Source: Pontederia crassipes
Lineage: Eukaryota > Streptophyta > Magnoliopsida > Commelinales > Pontederiaceae
Length of the DNA stretch: 64,000 nucleotides
NCBI GenBank assembly: GCA_030549335.1
Contig: CM060183.1
Span: forward strand, 22,270,552 to 22,334,551
Reading direction: 5' to 3'
Shown here: positions 1 through 10,876 of the stretch, piece by piece
How positions within the stretch are numbered: the stretch's first letter is position 1
Layout: the number at the start of each line of letters is the position of its first letter
The notes under the pieces: model-generated
Told to the model about the DNA's origin: nothing
Databases searched by the model: none
What the model saw: the letters and a program-made list of their open reading frames with translations, nothing else
Position numbers and translations under genes: made by a program

Positions 1-354
1 ATACGTTCAATACCAGTTTTTTTTTTCTTTTTTTGAATGTTTTACTAGGACTTTGAGTAACTACATAAACTAATGAATCTTCCAATTGTTTATATCTTCA
101 TTAACAGGAGGGTGTATATACATATATATATACATATATATATATATATGTTTTACTATGGCTTGACTAACTACATAAACTAACGAACCTTCCAATGGAA
201 TTCAAATATATTACTGATTGTATATTATCGTATACTTCAGATCAATTTTTATTGTTCCTAGTTCTAGTTTTTGTTAATCTAGATTACAATACCATGTGAC
301 ATGTGCTATGTTATTCCCCTAAAAAAATGTCATCTATGTTATTTGTGAAATCAA

Positions 355-537
355 CTCCGCCTATGTTTTATAGACGGTCCCAAGCTCGGATAAAGGAGGA
401 GGGTTGTGTTAGGCCCCGACAGCCAGCGTAAAACCCTGTCGAATCACATGAACATGGATCAACGAATGCAGAATGGCGTCGTATGATCCATGTAGCCGAC
501 CCCACCTAGTGGGATAAGGCTTTGTTGTTGTTGTTGC
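355..537 (+). mobile_element. Short RTE-type LINE derivative with 15-bp target duplication
   Basis: The piece starts CTCCGCCTATGTTTTATAG, runs through a GTGTTAGGCCCCGACAGCC block, and ends in the family 3' end (GCCGACCCCACCTAGTGGG, then GGCTTTG and TTG repeats). It is flanked by perfect copies of tatttgtgaaatcaa at 340-354 and 538-552, so it is a complete insertion event. It lacks the reverse-transcriptase body: a 5' block is joined almost directly to the 3' end. The same layout recurs at 4041 and 44193. RTE elements are known to end in short microsatellites such as TTG repeats and to make variable-length target duplications. Confidence 0.85.
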
Positions 538-2075
538 TATTTGTGAAATCAATGTTTAAAGAAATTTGTGATTAATTTAAGTATTAAATTTTAAAAAAAT
601 AAAAAAGAAGCGAATCACTAGTAAAGGTCAAACATTACCTAATCCTGAATAAATCATGTATCACAGTGAAGATAGAAATCCTACTCAGTAGAACTTTCAG
701 ATTTGAGTAAAATTAATTAACTTGAGTTCAAAGAAATAATTAATTTGTGATGGCTTGCCAAAGAAATAATCCTACTCAAAGTAAAATTAATTTGCTGTTG
801 CTTGCCAATTACATCACTCATGTCTGGTAGATATGAACCAACTCCTCCTGTCAGCAAAACGACTTGACATCAGTAAAAAATTCTTTGAATATGGTCAATT
901 TATCACTTTAAAAAATAAAATGTTGATTTCATAAAACAACATGATGTCGAAAAGAATATTTTTCCTTTATCTACATCGACTTCATAGTTTCAGGTAGCAT
1001 TGTTGAACCTGAACTTTCTTAGCAGTCAACCCGACTAGAATCAAGGTCACAATGATAGTCACGGAGCCTATTTTTTTAGTTTGTTTCTCATTTTGAGTTA
1101 AATATTCCTGCAGGATTTGATGTCCTCGACCTCTTGGCATAATGGTAACTTCCACAAGCATTTTCAATTGAGAATAAAATTGCATTATTAAAGTAGAATT
1201 CATGGTTAAGTCCTCTCGAGTAAATCTAATAGATGGCATAATTTTATGGTTTTCTCGAATCACCTAATTTTTTTTAAGAAGAATCACCTAGATTATAAGA
1301 TGATTCTCTGAGAATGATTAATTAAAATATTTTTGAACTAACTACTACTCTTAAATGCAAACAACCTGATTATTAATTAGAACGGCAATAAAGTAATTTG
1401 TCACAACAATTCATATCCAGGTAAACCAAATTCCACTAAATAAAAGATAATTCAAATAAATCACTGGCTTTGTTTTCCCTAAATCAGAATAAAATCATCT
1501 AACGCAAATAGGTTCAAGAAGACTTATAAATATATGAAAAATTTTAAAACTAATCTAAAGAAGTGATGAAGTTGTTAAAGAAATTATTTTACTTTCTCTC
1601 GAATGAACCAGAGGTAAAATTATAATCTTTGGCTCTCCTTGTCCTCTCCAAGGATGTATTCTTGGAAGATGATCAAGGATATCTTTGATAAGGCCCTCAT
1701 GCTATTATTTTTAACTTTGGATCTCCTTCTAAAACCTCAAGTTGAATAATACACTTATTAACACTCGTGGTATCTTTTTTTCATCGAAATTGGTTGAAAC
1801 TGAGACTTTAATTCAAAGGAGAGTTTGTCAAAGACCGTAATTCCTTCACAAACCATAAAATCATTTTGTTCACTAATAACTCAGTTGTCACGAGTATGAA
1901 ATGCACAAGCTCCGTGTAATGTTTACCCTTAAATCTATAACAGTTTGTGATGGATTTCGTACCTTGAGAGCCCCCCCCTACATTCATGACATTCTTTCTT
2001 TCATTTCGTGCTCAAATCTTCTTACCTATATTAAAACAAACCGAAGAAACAAGTACATGTATATTAAATGCACAA

Positions 2076-2120
2076 GCCGACCCCACCTAGTGGGATAAGG
2101 CTTTGTTGTTGTTGTTGTTG
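2076..2120 (+). mobile_element. 5'-truncated RTE LINE 3' end
   Basis: Only the last ~45 bases of the family remain: GCCGACCCCACCTAGTGGG, ATAAGGCTTTG and five to six TTG units. No clear target duplication was found. Identity to the 3' ends at 355-537 and 44193-44403 is essentially complete over this length. Confidence 0.8.
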
Positions 2121-3368
2121 TATGATAGATTAAAAAGCAGAAATAAAGTCATACAAACATAAAAAGTTAACTAAAATGCTATTGAATATGAAAGTAATTA
2201 TCTCAGGAAAAATATGGCAGTTATTATAGATAAAATAGAATTGTGTCAATGTGATAACCTTGTCACAATCCTTTCTCTCAACTCAGAAGAAAAATTGAAA
2301 GTAAATAGAGCTTTTGAAAGGGTTTGAGAAAAAAATATGGCCAATAAACTATGGTTGATACACTGGAACTGCATGACGACATTGAACGATAATGCCAGAT
2401 GAAACTATACAGTTTTCACTTCTGTATGTGCAAATGTTGTGATAATTCAAACCATTTAAAGGTCTACTTTTGTATAGAACACAAAAAACATTACTTTCCA
2501 ATTATCAGTGATCAAAATCTCTAGATTTCCTTTGTTTGAGAATTCTTTGAGGTATCATAAATTTAATCTGACTAGTAGCTAAAACACATGAACTCGTTTC
2601 ATCTCTGTGCATCCCTACACCAAAACTTGCCACCTTCTGGTTCTAGAAGTCTAATTAATGAATCCAAGTAATTGGCTTCTACTTCTGTGAAAGGAATGAC
2701 ATCATCACTATCTTTTTTGAGAAGGAAAAAGATGACCACCGGTGTGGTTGTCATCCGTGTATATATATCACCGAAAGGAAACGTCATATACAAGTGAAAC
2801 ACTCTCCAGTGGAGAGCCACAAAAAAGGAGACAAACAAATGCTAGACAAAGCTCCACTCCCAAAGAAGAGAAAACATGTGATGTACAATATTGTCCACCT
2901 GACATCAACATCATCACTATCATGAGTGGTCCTGTTGAAATTGTTAAGTAATAATGCATTAATTTAAAGTATACCAATTGTTAATGCAAGAATAATCTGA
3001 ACATCTGAAAGTGCCAGTGCTGAAGAAGTCATAATGATTGCTGAAGATCAGGAAACCTAGATATAGGAACCAAATTCGGAGCAGCTTATGATAAGATTCC
3101 ACTTTGTATCAGTTAAGATTATTGAGCTGATTAAAAAGTAGTAGGTCGTTATAACTACAAGTTCCATTAGTCTATGTTTAGTTATGTTATAATTGTTTTT
3201 TTAGTTTAGTTATGTTACAATTGTTGTAACTACTTTATGTAATAGATTGATGGGTTCTATTTTTTCTCAATCTTGAAAATGTGTTTATCAATTATGTAAC
3301 TAGAGGTTGTCCCACTTCATTCGGGCTTCTAGAGATTTGTCATCTCAAATTGACAAGTTATTAGTATT

Positions 3369-3370
<2 letters not shown>

Positions 3371-3400
<30 letters not shown>

Positions 3401-3460
3401 AGCCTTATCCCACTAGGTGGGGTCGGCTACATGGATCATACGACGCCATTCCGCTCTATT
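3371..3460 (-). mobile_element. 5'-truncated RTE LINE 3' end with 18-bp target duplication
   Basis: In reverse orientation the piece begins with (AAC)n, then AAAGCCTTATCCCACTAGG and the GGATCATACGACGCCATTC block. It is bounded by perfect 18-bp direct repeats (acaagttattagtattaa) at 3353-3370 and 3461-3478. It is therefore one short, heavily 5'-truncated retrotransposition event of 90 bp. Confidence 0.88.
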
Positions 3461-4040
3461 ACAAGTTATTAGTATTAAACGTGTTTAAAATTCTCTCACT
3501 TTTCTTCGTCTAATATTGATCTTATTTTGTTTCAGCGCCATTTAGTCACTTAATATTCTCAGTGTCTTCAGCTTATGGATTTAGTGTTACATGCTGGTCA
3601 ACTAAATAGAAGGCTGTAAGCTGGATGCCCTTTGAATTTGACTACAAAATTATGCAAGTCATTTATTTTTTCTGCTTTTATGTTTTGGTAACTTGTGAAA
3701 CCACTCTAGTCATGGGCTCTAACAGCAAAATGTAAGCTATTTGTAAACTTGTACATCTTTTCTAATGTTGGAGCAATCAGTTCATAGTCCAGTTACATTA
3801 AAATTTCTTCATATTGCAATCTGTCTTTTCATTCAACTCTGTGATCATGTTTTCACATCCAAGTCAATATGATTATTTTTTGCCTGAATTTGCGACATGC
3901 TCATTGATGTTATATGTAGCCATCAGATGAAGCATGGCATTCATGGGGTTACCATATTTCATCTCCTATATATCTAATGTTCTAAATTCTCATTGACTCC
4001 GATCTATCAGGTTCAATATATATATATATATATATTCACA

Positions 4041-4198
4041 TAACTCCGCCTATATTTTATAGCCGGTCCCAAGCCCGGATAAAGGAGGAGGGTTGTGTTA
4101 GGCCCCGACAGTCAGCATAAAATCTTATGAACATGGATCAAGTCGTATGATTCATGTAGCCGACCCCACCTAGTGGGATAATTTGTTGTTGTTGTTGT

Positions 4199-4200
<2 letters not shown>
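4041..4200 (+). mobile_element. Short RTE LINE derivative inserted in a TA repeat
   Basis: Same two-part layout as the copy at 355: the CTCCGCCTATATTTTATAG block, the GGCCCCGACAG block, then the 3' end with TTG units. It sits within (TA)n; both flanks carry TATATATTCA-like sequence (about 4027-4040 and 4222-4234), consistent with a target duplication in the TA tract, although the repeat makes exact ends uncertain. It lies about 100 bp upstream of the first visible BUB3 exon. Confidence 0.8.
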
Positions 4201-4234
<34 letters not shown>

Positions 4235-4302
4235 TTTACTCTTTCTTAAGAGTTGGCCATTATCCAAAGTTTGTTGCAATACTTCTATGCAACTTTTCTC
4301 AG

Positions 4303-5981
4303 GTCAAGTAATTACTGGAAGTTGGGACAAGATGATCAAATGTTGGGACCCTAGAGGTGCAAGTGGGCAAGATCATACGCTGGTTGGGACATATCATCAA
4401 CGTGAACGTGTATATTCTACTTCTCTAGTTGGAAATCGACTTGTCGTTGCTACTGCAGGAAGGCGAGTAAACATTTACGACTTGCGCAATATGTCTCAAC
4501 CAGAACAACAAAGGGAATCATCACTGAAGTTCCAAACTAGATGTGTTCGATGCTATCCCAATGGGATGGGTAAGTATTCGTTTGATTTTTAACACATTTG
4601 CCTTAGAGGAAATCTCTCGTAGTTATAAAAGGTGTATCAATTGGTCATGTACCTAACCTCTATCTGTTCAAATAAAAAAGAAATGATCAGTTTTGGAGCA
4701 CCTTGCTTCTTCATCTTGTAATTATTTTACTACAGTTTTCATGTAAACATTTTGTTATATGCGGCAGGTTTTGCTCTTAGCTCTGTTGAAGGTCGTGTAG
4801 CTATGGAGTTTTTTGACATGTCAGAAGCTGGGCAAGCTAAGAAGTATGTTGCAATGTTTTTATGTCCGTTAAATTCTAATTAATTTTCAATTTCTCAAAA
4901 TGTACATTAAAGAATTTGAAATAAACACTCAATCATGTCTTTCAAAAATAAAAAAGAAAAATTCTTATTCATGTAATATTCGTCTTTGAGGTTTTAATCT
5001 TCTGTACCTCTCAAAATTATCTTTTAAGGTAGTTATAGATCTTGATCTCAACTCATCAGAATACATTTTGCGGTTTGCATTCTTTCTTTATCTTCCACAG
5101 TGAAACATTGCTTGTACATACAGGTGCTTTATTTTCAGGCATCTGAAAGTTAGGTAGAATTGTCTGTGAATTGAAAGTTCTAAGTTGACTTAATTGCGTT
5201 AACACTGATCTGTGATAATATTCAATAATTATGTGTTCATAGCATTACATAGAAAATCAATATCATAGGCCTGCTAATTGTAAATGGTAGTTCATTTATG
5301 TACCATTTTCAACAATAAGCTTAGCTTTAATCGTACCTATTAATGTTTTCTAATTATTTCACTGAACATGAACATACCAGGTATGCCTTCAAGTGCCACC
5401 GGAAATCGGAGGATGGGAAGGATACTGTGTATCCTGTCAATGCAATTGCATTTCATCCAATGTAGTCTCTTTCCTCCATTTGCCTACTTATGGCCCACAA
5501 ATAGTTTATTGATAATGATGTACCAACTATTTTCCGTTTGGCCTAATATTTTGGTTGTTTCAGCTATGGGACATTTGCTACTGGAGGTTGTGACGGCTAT
5601 GTAAATGTATGGGATGGCAACAACAAGAAAAGATTGTATCAAGTAAGAGGTCGAAAGGCAAAACTAATCATATGGACCATTAGAAGCCACTTGAGTTAAT
5701 AATTGATCGATGCTAATGTTCTCCTGCAGTACTCGAAGTACCCAGCAAGCATTGCAGCACTATCTTTCAGTAAGGATGGCCATCTACTTGCTGTAGCATC
5801 AAGTTACACATTCGAAGAGGGTGACATGCCGTAAGTTGAATCAAATCACTTTTGATGCTTTAGTGCTCTCTTTTGTTATAACTTGTCTACGTCTTGCAGT
5901 CATGAACCGGACGCCATTTTTGTGCGGAATGTAAATGAAGTGGAAGTTAAGCCCAAGCCGAAGGCATTACCAGCTCCTTAA
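4303..5981 (+). CDS. BUB3: BUB3 spindle-checkpoint WD40 protein, C-terminal 227 residues (5' exons not seen)
   Basis: Exons at 4303-4569, 4768-4843, 5381-5461, 5564-5642, 5730-5830 and 5900-5981 join in frame across GT-AG introns and end at TAA. The product reads from [19 protein letters not shown] through [80 protein letters not shown] and [14 protein letters not shown] to a basic tail [10 protein letters not shown]. These are hallmark plant BUB3.1/BUB3.2 sequences: WD repeats of the beta-propeller that binds BUB1/MAD3-type GLEBS motifs at kinetochores during the mitotic checkpoint. Plant BUB3 is about 340 residues, so roughly the first third is missing. It either lies beyond position 1 behind a >4.3-kb intron or has been lost. 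All visible exons and splice sites are intact, which favours a working gene. Confidence 0.93.
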
Positions 5982-7791
5982 AACTCCCTTATGCGGCAAC
6001 GCAAGGTGGCGTCCCTTGTTTGTACGATACCGGTTTTACTTGTACCTGTCCCCCTTTTTTTGCCATAGTTTTTTTTTTCTTGTGTTGCCTGACACTTTCA
6101 GTCCTGCATCTTCACTCGATATACGTTGTGTTGCCATAGTTAAATCGATCCGCTGATCATTTGTAGAAACAAAGAAATGTGGTGAGAGAAGAAAATGATT
6201 ATGTTGTGAAGCACTTGATACTTGCTTTTTCCGAGTAACTCGACATTATTTTAGTTGTTCAATAGTTGGTTTGTTTTTGGAGACGTATGGTTAGTGTCAG
6301 TTTGCCTACTCACCTAAGCACCAAACCTTTGAAAATGATAGTCATGTGATTTAAGTGGAATTCCTTTGCTTCTTTTTTTTTTTTCATTTTTCCCTTCTTT
6401 TGCTTATCATTCCTTACAATCTCAATTCGTTTTTTTAAAATCTTCCTGACCTGGATTTCAGAATAAAAATTAGAATCAATAACAAACCTTCGTGTTAGAG
6501 AATGAACCCACAAGTATGGTGGGATTCCTCGTAGGATTTGGTCAAGATAAAATGGGCACTACATGCGTGTATGTAATTAATACTACTCTTCGTACCTACC
6601 TTATATAAACGTCTGTCATGTAGGCAGCGTAAAAAGATTAAAAGACGCAGTGGGACAGTATTCTGGCCAGATGGGAAGTCCGGAAGTTATCCTGCAATTT
6701 CATGCCAACAGTTGGAAGTTTCCTTCAAAGTCCATGGTTGTGATAGCTGCCTTGGTGTAGCTTAATACTTCTTTCCACAGCATGCCAAATACGTTGAACT
6801 GTGCATTGGCTATTAAACAAGCCTTAAAACACCCGTTGGCCGCCCACCCATGTCCTGGCAAACACACTGCACTTGGTCCCCCGTAGAAAACTGATAAGAG
6901 TCACCCTTTCTGTCATTATTATTATTATTATGCTTAGCATTCTGGTGTGCTCATAGATGTAGAAAGGAACTGAGTTTGTAAAGGCCCGCTTTTCAACCAT
7001 ATCCCCCTCTTAGGAGACGAAGGTTCTCAGTATCTCGCATGTGAATTCCTTCTATTTCCACAAGAAGAGATCCACTCCGGGACCAATTTGTATAAGTGGT
7101 TTCTTGCCAATTTCTGAGCAGTCAGCAGCGAGCACACCGTCCAATTAAACGAGCAACTCCTCACTGTTTGGCCGACGCATGAATATAATAATATAAACAA
7201 ACCAGAAGGAGCAGTGTGTGTAAATTTAAATCAGTCCAAGCATATTTTTCGGTTTCATATTGTATGGTCTATGAAATTTTATTTAATGAGATACGTTATA
7301 TACATACCTCACATGTGTAAAAAAGAATAAAAAAAACTAATATGGATAATGACACTGAGTGTCGCTGATGAACACATTCTTGTGACCGTCAGTGTATGAA
7401 TTATAATTATTGAAAATGTCACAAATTATTGGGATTAAATTAAAAATTATGAATGATGATTTAAAATTTAATTTTCGAAAATAGTTTTAAAAGATGAGTT
7501 ATCCATTAGTCGAATAATATGAAAAATGCTGCCACGAATTGATGAATATATGTATATAAAAGGATAAAAAGGATACGAAAACCAAGTGGCATGATGAAGC
7601 TGGAAGTTTACCAAATTCTGTAGATTAAGCCTGAGAGCCGATAAATGTTAATGCACGTTGACCGTGGCATTTTAATTATTTGACTGTGGCGCTCCATTAG
7701 ATTTAGATCGGGGGTCAGAACTTTGAAAGTTTCCATCTCCTGCGGTCAACCTTTTCTATCGCTTCGCAAGTTTGGAACTTGGAGGAAAAAA

Positions 7792-7796
<5 letters not shown>

Positions 7797-7851
<55 letters not shown>
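7797..7851. repeat. (GA)n microsatellite
   Basis: About 27 uninterrupted GA dinucleotides. It gives artefactual Arg-Glu and Leu-Ser reading frames on the two strands. GA tracts near promoters can bind GAGA-binding (BBR/BPC) factors in plants, but no gene start is evident within 1 kb. Confidence 0.95.
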
Positions 7852-7853
<2 letters not shown>

Positions 7854-8499
7854 ATGGGAAGTCTCCTACCATTCAAAGGCAGCAAGTCAGCAACTGCTGC
7901 ACGTGGCTGGCACAAAATCTAACTAGTTCCCGAAGGCTCCGCCCTCTAAAACGTGGATCCACGCCTTCCATTACCTTCTCGTGCCGTAATGAGAACTATG
8001 GAAGTGGCACGATTTTAGATCTCCACAATACATTTACCCATTCCGGCAAAAAAAGAATTAAAATTCCTCACCTTTCTCCGTTCCTTTCTCTTCCTTCAAC
8101 GTGTACGAGACAGTGAGACTGTGAAGGCAGACAAAAACCAAAATGGTCAAATTCTTTTAAATGGATCATCAAACCAGCAAACCTAAAAAACGCTTTGATT
8201 ACAAACAAGTTGGCGATTCAACCCTCCCCCGTTCCTTAATTTAATAGAGAGCGAATGGTGTCACTGTGCACATCATCCCGTACATGTCCAGCCAACTTCA
8301 ATCTATATCTGAACGCACAAGGGGCCTGACTTCAACGATGCCCAAAAAGCTGTTTTTTCAAGCTGTGGCGTGAGAGTGCCCAAAAGCTGTTTGCATAACA
8401 AAAGAAACTAACAACCCAACGCCATCTATTATCCAATCTTAATCTAATCTAATCTAATCTACTCCTCAATCTTATCCAATTAAGAAGAGATGCCCAACT

Positions 8500-8990
8500 A
8501 AGCTAAGTGTTTGGTAGTTTTTAACTGGTCTCTCTGCGAGGTCGTGCACCTAAACCGCAGGGGGGCAGCCGTTGGTTGGTGCTCCAACGTATTTCCAACT
8601 GTTCGCAACCGGCGGCTGTTGCTAGTTTTTCTTTTTTTCCTTTTTTACCTAGGCAGCATCGGGATACGCTGCCTCGCCGGATCCCCTTTTTACCTAGACT
8701 GCGCCGGCGCGGCGCGGGCACGTGTCCAACGGTGGTCGGCGTGACCCCCACAAGGCTTCCCTAATGGGCGGCGACGTGGCGAGATGCGGGGAGCTCCAAG
8801 ATGTCACCACGACGTGGCTTCCTTCTTATAAGAGCCAACCAATCAACTCGCGTGTCGTCCTCCATGACGTGGCAGCAAGCACAAGTGTGGAAGCCACTCC
8901 GAAACACTCCAAGGCGTGGAACTATCTCGCTCCTTCGCGCCCAAGAAACTGATGCACTTCACTCCTCCCCACCCAGCGTAGTTCGCAATC
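8500..8990. promoter_or_regulatory. GC-rich promoter-like island with ACGTG motifs, no gene attached
   Basis: About 490 bp of GC-rich sequence stand out from the AT-rich flanks. They contain a perfect G-box (CACGTG, 8719-8724), three ACGTGG cores (8774, 8812, 8867), a TATA-like TTATAAG near 8826 and a CCAAT at 8839. ACGTG cores are ABRE/bZIP sites in stress-responsive plant promoters. The next ATG downstream (8999) opens only 14 codons, and the zinc-finger gene has its own TATA box at 9785. The island may be a distal enhancer of that gene, a relic promoter, or the edge of a lost gene. Confidence 0.35.
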
Positions 8991-9784
8991 ACAATTCATG
9001 ACGTATGAAACTAAATTTGGGATCAATTTAATATTTTTTTAAAAAAATCTAGTTAAGGAAGAGAAAAAAAGAAGAATAATGGTGTATTTTTTTTCCTTGC
9101 TGCATCATCATCCTCGTTACTTAACAATCATCATGTGTTCTTCCTTGTGAACCAAGTAAGTTGATCTTAGAGAACGAAACGAACAGAGAAAATCAAAAGG
9201 AAAAAAAATATAACAAGAAAAATAGTGAGAGATATGTTTGGTTTATTAGATGAGGCAATTTTCATTTTGATTCATAGAAGATTCTGGCAAAACTAAAGAT
9301 GCAGCTCAAATGAAAAATAACAATAATTATTATCGTGTTTAATGGATCAAGATAGCATAAGTTTGACCAATAAAATCACAATCGATGATGGATTAATCAT
9401 ACATGCCTATGCGTAATTGTATCAAGTAACTGTTCTAATCTTTCTTTATATACAAAAGTTTAAATCATTATCGTTATTCCTATGTGGAATATATAAATAA
9501 AAACAACATTGATTTTCTTCAATTATTAATTTATTTATTTTCGTGTTTCTTTCTAATCATTGACCCACTATTTACCAGATTTGTTTATTGGCACCAAAAG
9601 AAATAGTAGAAGAAGAATCCAAACCGCTTTAACCCACCTACTGCTCCGCTGCCTCTTATCCTACACCTCCTCTTCTCAAAGCCAAAGCGACCCGGCCGCC
9701 GCCTCACCTTCCACAGCCCACTCCACTCACTACTCACCTCGCCCCAGTGACCCCACCACCACTCGCCCCCCTCCCCCTCCTCCC

Positions 9785-9792
9785 TATTTAAA
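9785..9792 (+). promoter_or_regulatory. TATA box of the C2H2 zinc-finger gene
   Basis: TATTTAAA lies within a CT-rich stretch 137 bp upstream of the ATG at 9929. A start site about 30 bp downstream would give a leader of roughly 110 nt, a normal length for this intronless class. No other TATA-like site lies between 9600 and 9929. Confidence 0.7.
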
Positions 9793-9928
9793 CCCCCCAC
9801 TCCTCACCCACTTATTTCCCACGCTTCTTTCCACTCTCTCAACGCATCCCCAGCTCATTCGCTCGCCTCATCTCCTCCGGTGACTCTCGCTCTCTCTCCC
9901 CGTTCTCGTACCAGCGCCTCAAGATCCG

Positions 9929-10876
9929 ATGGCCCTCGACGCCCTCGAGACGACGGCCGACGTCGTGCACCACCAGGGTCGCGCCAACTGGGCCAAAGGC
10001 AAGCGCTCCAAGCGTCAACGCTCCCCGGCCGATCACCCATCTCCTCCCGCCGCGCTCCTCCCCGCGACGACTGCGGTGCAGGAATCCATCACCGACGACG
10101 TCCAGGAGGTTGCCGTCTGTCTCATGCTTCTCTCTCGCGATCGTCGCCATCTGACCACGCCGTCCGCCCCCGGCGATGACCGCCGCGTTGACGTGCCCAC
10201 CCTGACGGTTGCTTCGCCTGCGCTGGAGTTGAAGCTCCCCTCTGGATCCGCTGATCGTCAGCCGTCGACGCCGGCGATGGAATCGGTTGCCGTTCCTGTC
10301 CAGGCGAAGACACCCGCCTCATATCCCTGCTCGGAGTGCGGCAAGTCGTTTTCCTCGTACCAGGCCCTCGGCGGTCATAAGACCAGCCACCGGAAACCGG
10401 CCGTCGTTGACTCTGTCAACCCCACCGCGGTCTCCGCCCCCGCCGCCGTAACCGCGGCCCCTGGCGGCGGGAAGCTCCACCAGTGCTCGATCTGCTCCAG
10501 AACGTTCCCCACTGGGCAGGCTCTCGGCGGGCACAAGAGGCTCCACTACGATGGCGGCGCCAGCGCCACGGCCGCCGCGGGCAGCGGAGTCACCTCCGCG
10601 ACGATTACCACGGCTTCCGATGGTCAACCGGGGACGACCGCATCCATGCCGCCCAAGGTGGAACTGGACCTGAACGCCCCGGCGCTGCCGGAGATGCGGC
10701 TCGCCACCGGGTGGACGCCGACGATGAAGGTTAAAGTAGAACGCCGCTGGGAGGCGGAGGAGGAGGGGGAGGTGCTGAGCCCGATGCCGCCTTCCAGCAA
10801 GAAGCCGCGGTTTGAGATCACGGCACCTGGCGGCGGCCTCGCCGTCCAACCGGCTACTCTGATTAGTTTCCTCTAG
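9929..10876 (+). CDS. Two-finger C2H2 zinc-finger repressor, ZAT10/STZ-type (C1-2i class)
   Basis: Intronless, 315 residues, opening MALDALE as in ZAT10/STZ relatives. In order: basic nuclear-localisation box KGKRSKR (23-29); L-box [11 protein letters not shown] (61-71); finger 1 [20 protein letters not shown] (Cys134, Cys137, His150, His154); finger 2 [20 protein letters not shown] (Cys186, Cys189, His202, His206); EAR repression motif LDLNAP (246-251); conserved tail [14 protein letters not shown] (283-296). Both fingers keep the plant-specific QALGGH helix that contacts DNA. Family members act in the nucleus as active repressors induced by cold, salt, drought or ABA. Coding sequence is very GC-rich at third positions, unlike its flanks. 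Longer than Arabidopsis ZAT10 because of Ala/Pro-rich linkers. Which family member it matches best cannot be decided by eye. Confidence 0.95.
   Translation: MALDALETTADVVHHQGRANWAKGKRSKRQRSPADHPSPPAALLPATTAVQESITDDVQEVAVCLMLLSRDRRHLTTPSAPGDDRRVDVPTLTVASPALELKLPSGSADRQPSTPAMESVAVPVQAKTPASYPCSECGKSFSSYQALGGHKTSHRKPAVVDSVNPTAVSAPAAVTAAPGGGKLHQCSICSRTFPTGQALGGHKRLHYDGGASATAAAGSGVTSATITTASDGQPGTTASMPPKVELDLNAPALPEMRLATGWTPTMKVKVERRWEAEEEGEVLSPMPPSSKKPRFEITAPGGGLAVQPATLISFL

Larger units (their letters stand above)
1..4302. other. Intron or 5' flank of the BUB3 gene, AT-rich, with LINE fragments
   Basis: No exon can be recognised here. The first visible BUB3 exon begins at 4303 with a split Gly codon, so this stretch should be intron sequence if the gene is whole. 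The missing N-terminal WD repeats (roughly 110 residues in plant BUB3) were looked for and not seen. The stretch holds four RTE LINE pieces (355, 2076, 3371, 4041) and TA repeats near 120-150 and 4018-4034. Short open frames around 2600-2950 on both strands have no recognisable domain. Confidence 0.6.
5982..9784. other. Intergenic region between BUB3 and the zinc-finger gene
   Basis: This stretch begins with the BUB3 3' UTR, whose exact poly(A) site is not resolved. It contains AT-rich sequence, a (GA)n tract at 7797-7851 and a GC-rich island at about 8500-8990, described separately. Open frames across 7700-8120 follow the GA repeat and read as low-complexity Glu-Arg or Leu-Ser, so I do not call them genes. 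Confidence 0.6.

Noticed and set aside
2599-2977. Overlapping frames on both strands, one with a coding-like acidic stretch
   Set aside because: No domain or family is recognisable and neither strand reads on convincingly. A retroelement gag remnant was considered but the similarity is too slight.
6600-6830. Possible miRNA precursor because of a TTCCACAGC stretch
   Set aside because: Only the first eight or nine bases resemble miR396 and no complementary arm for a hairpin was found nearby.
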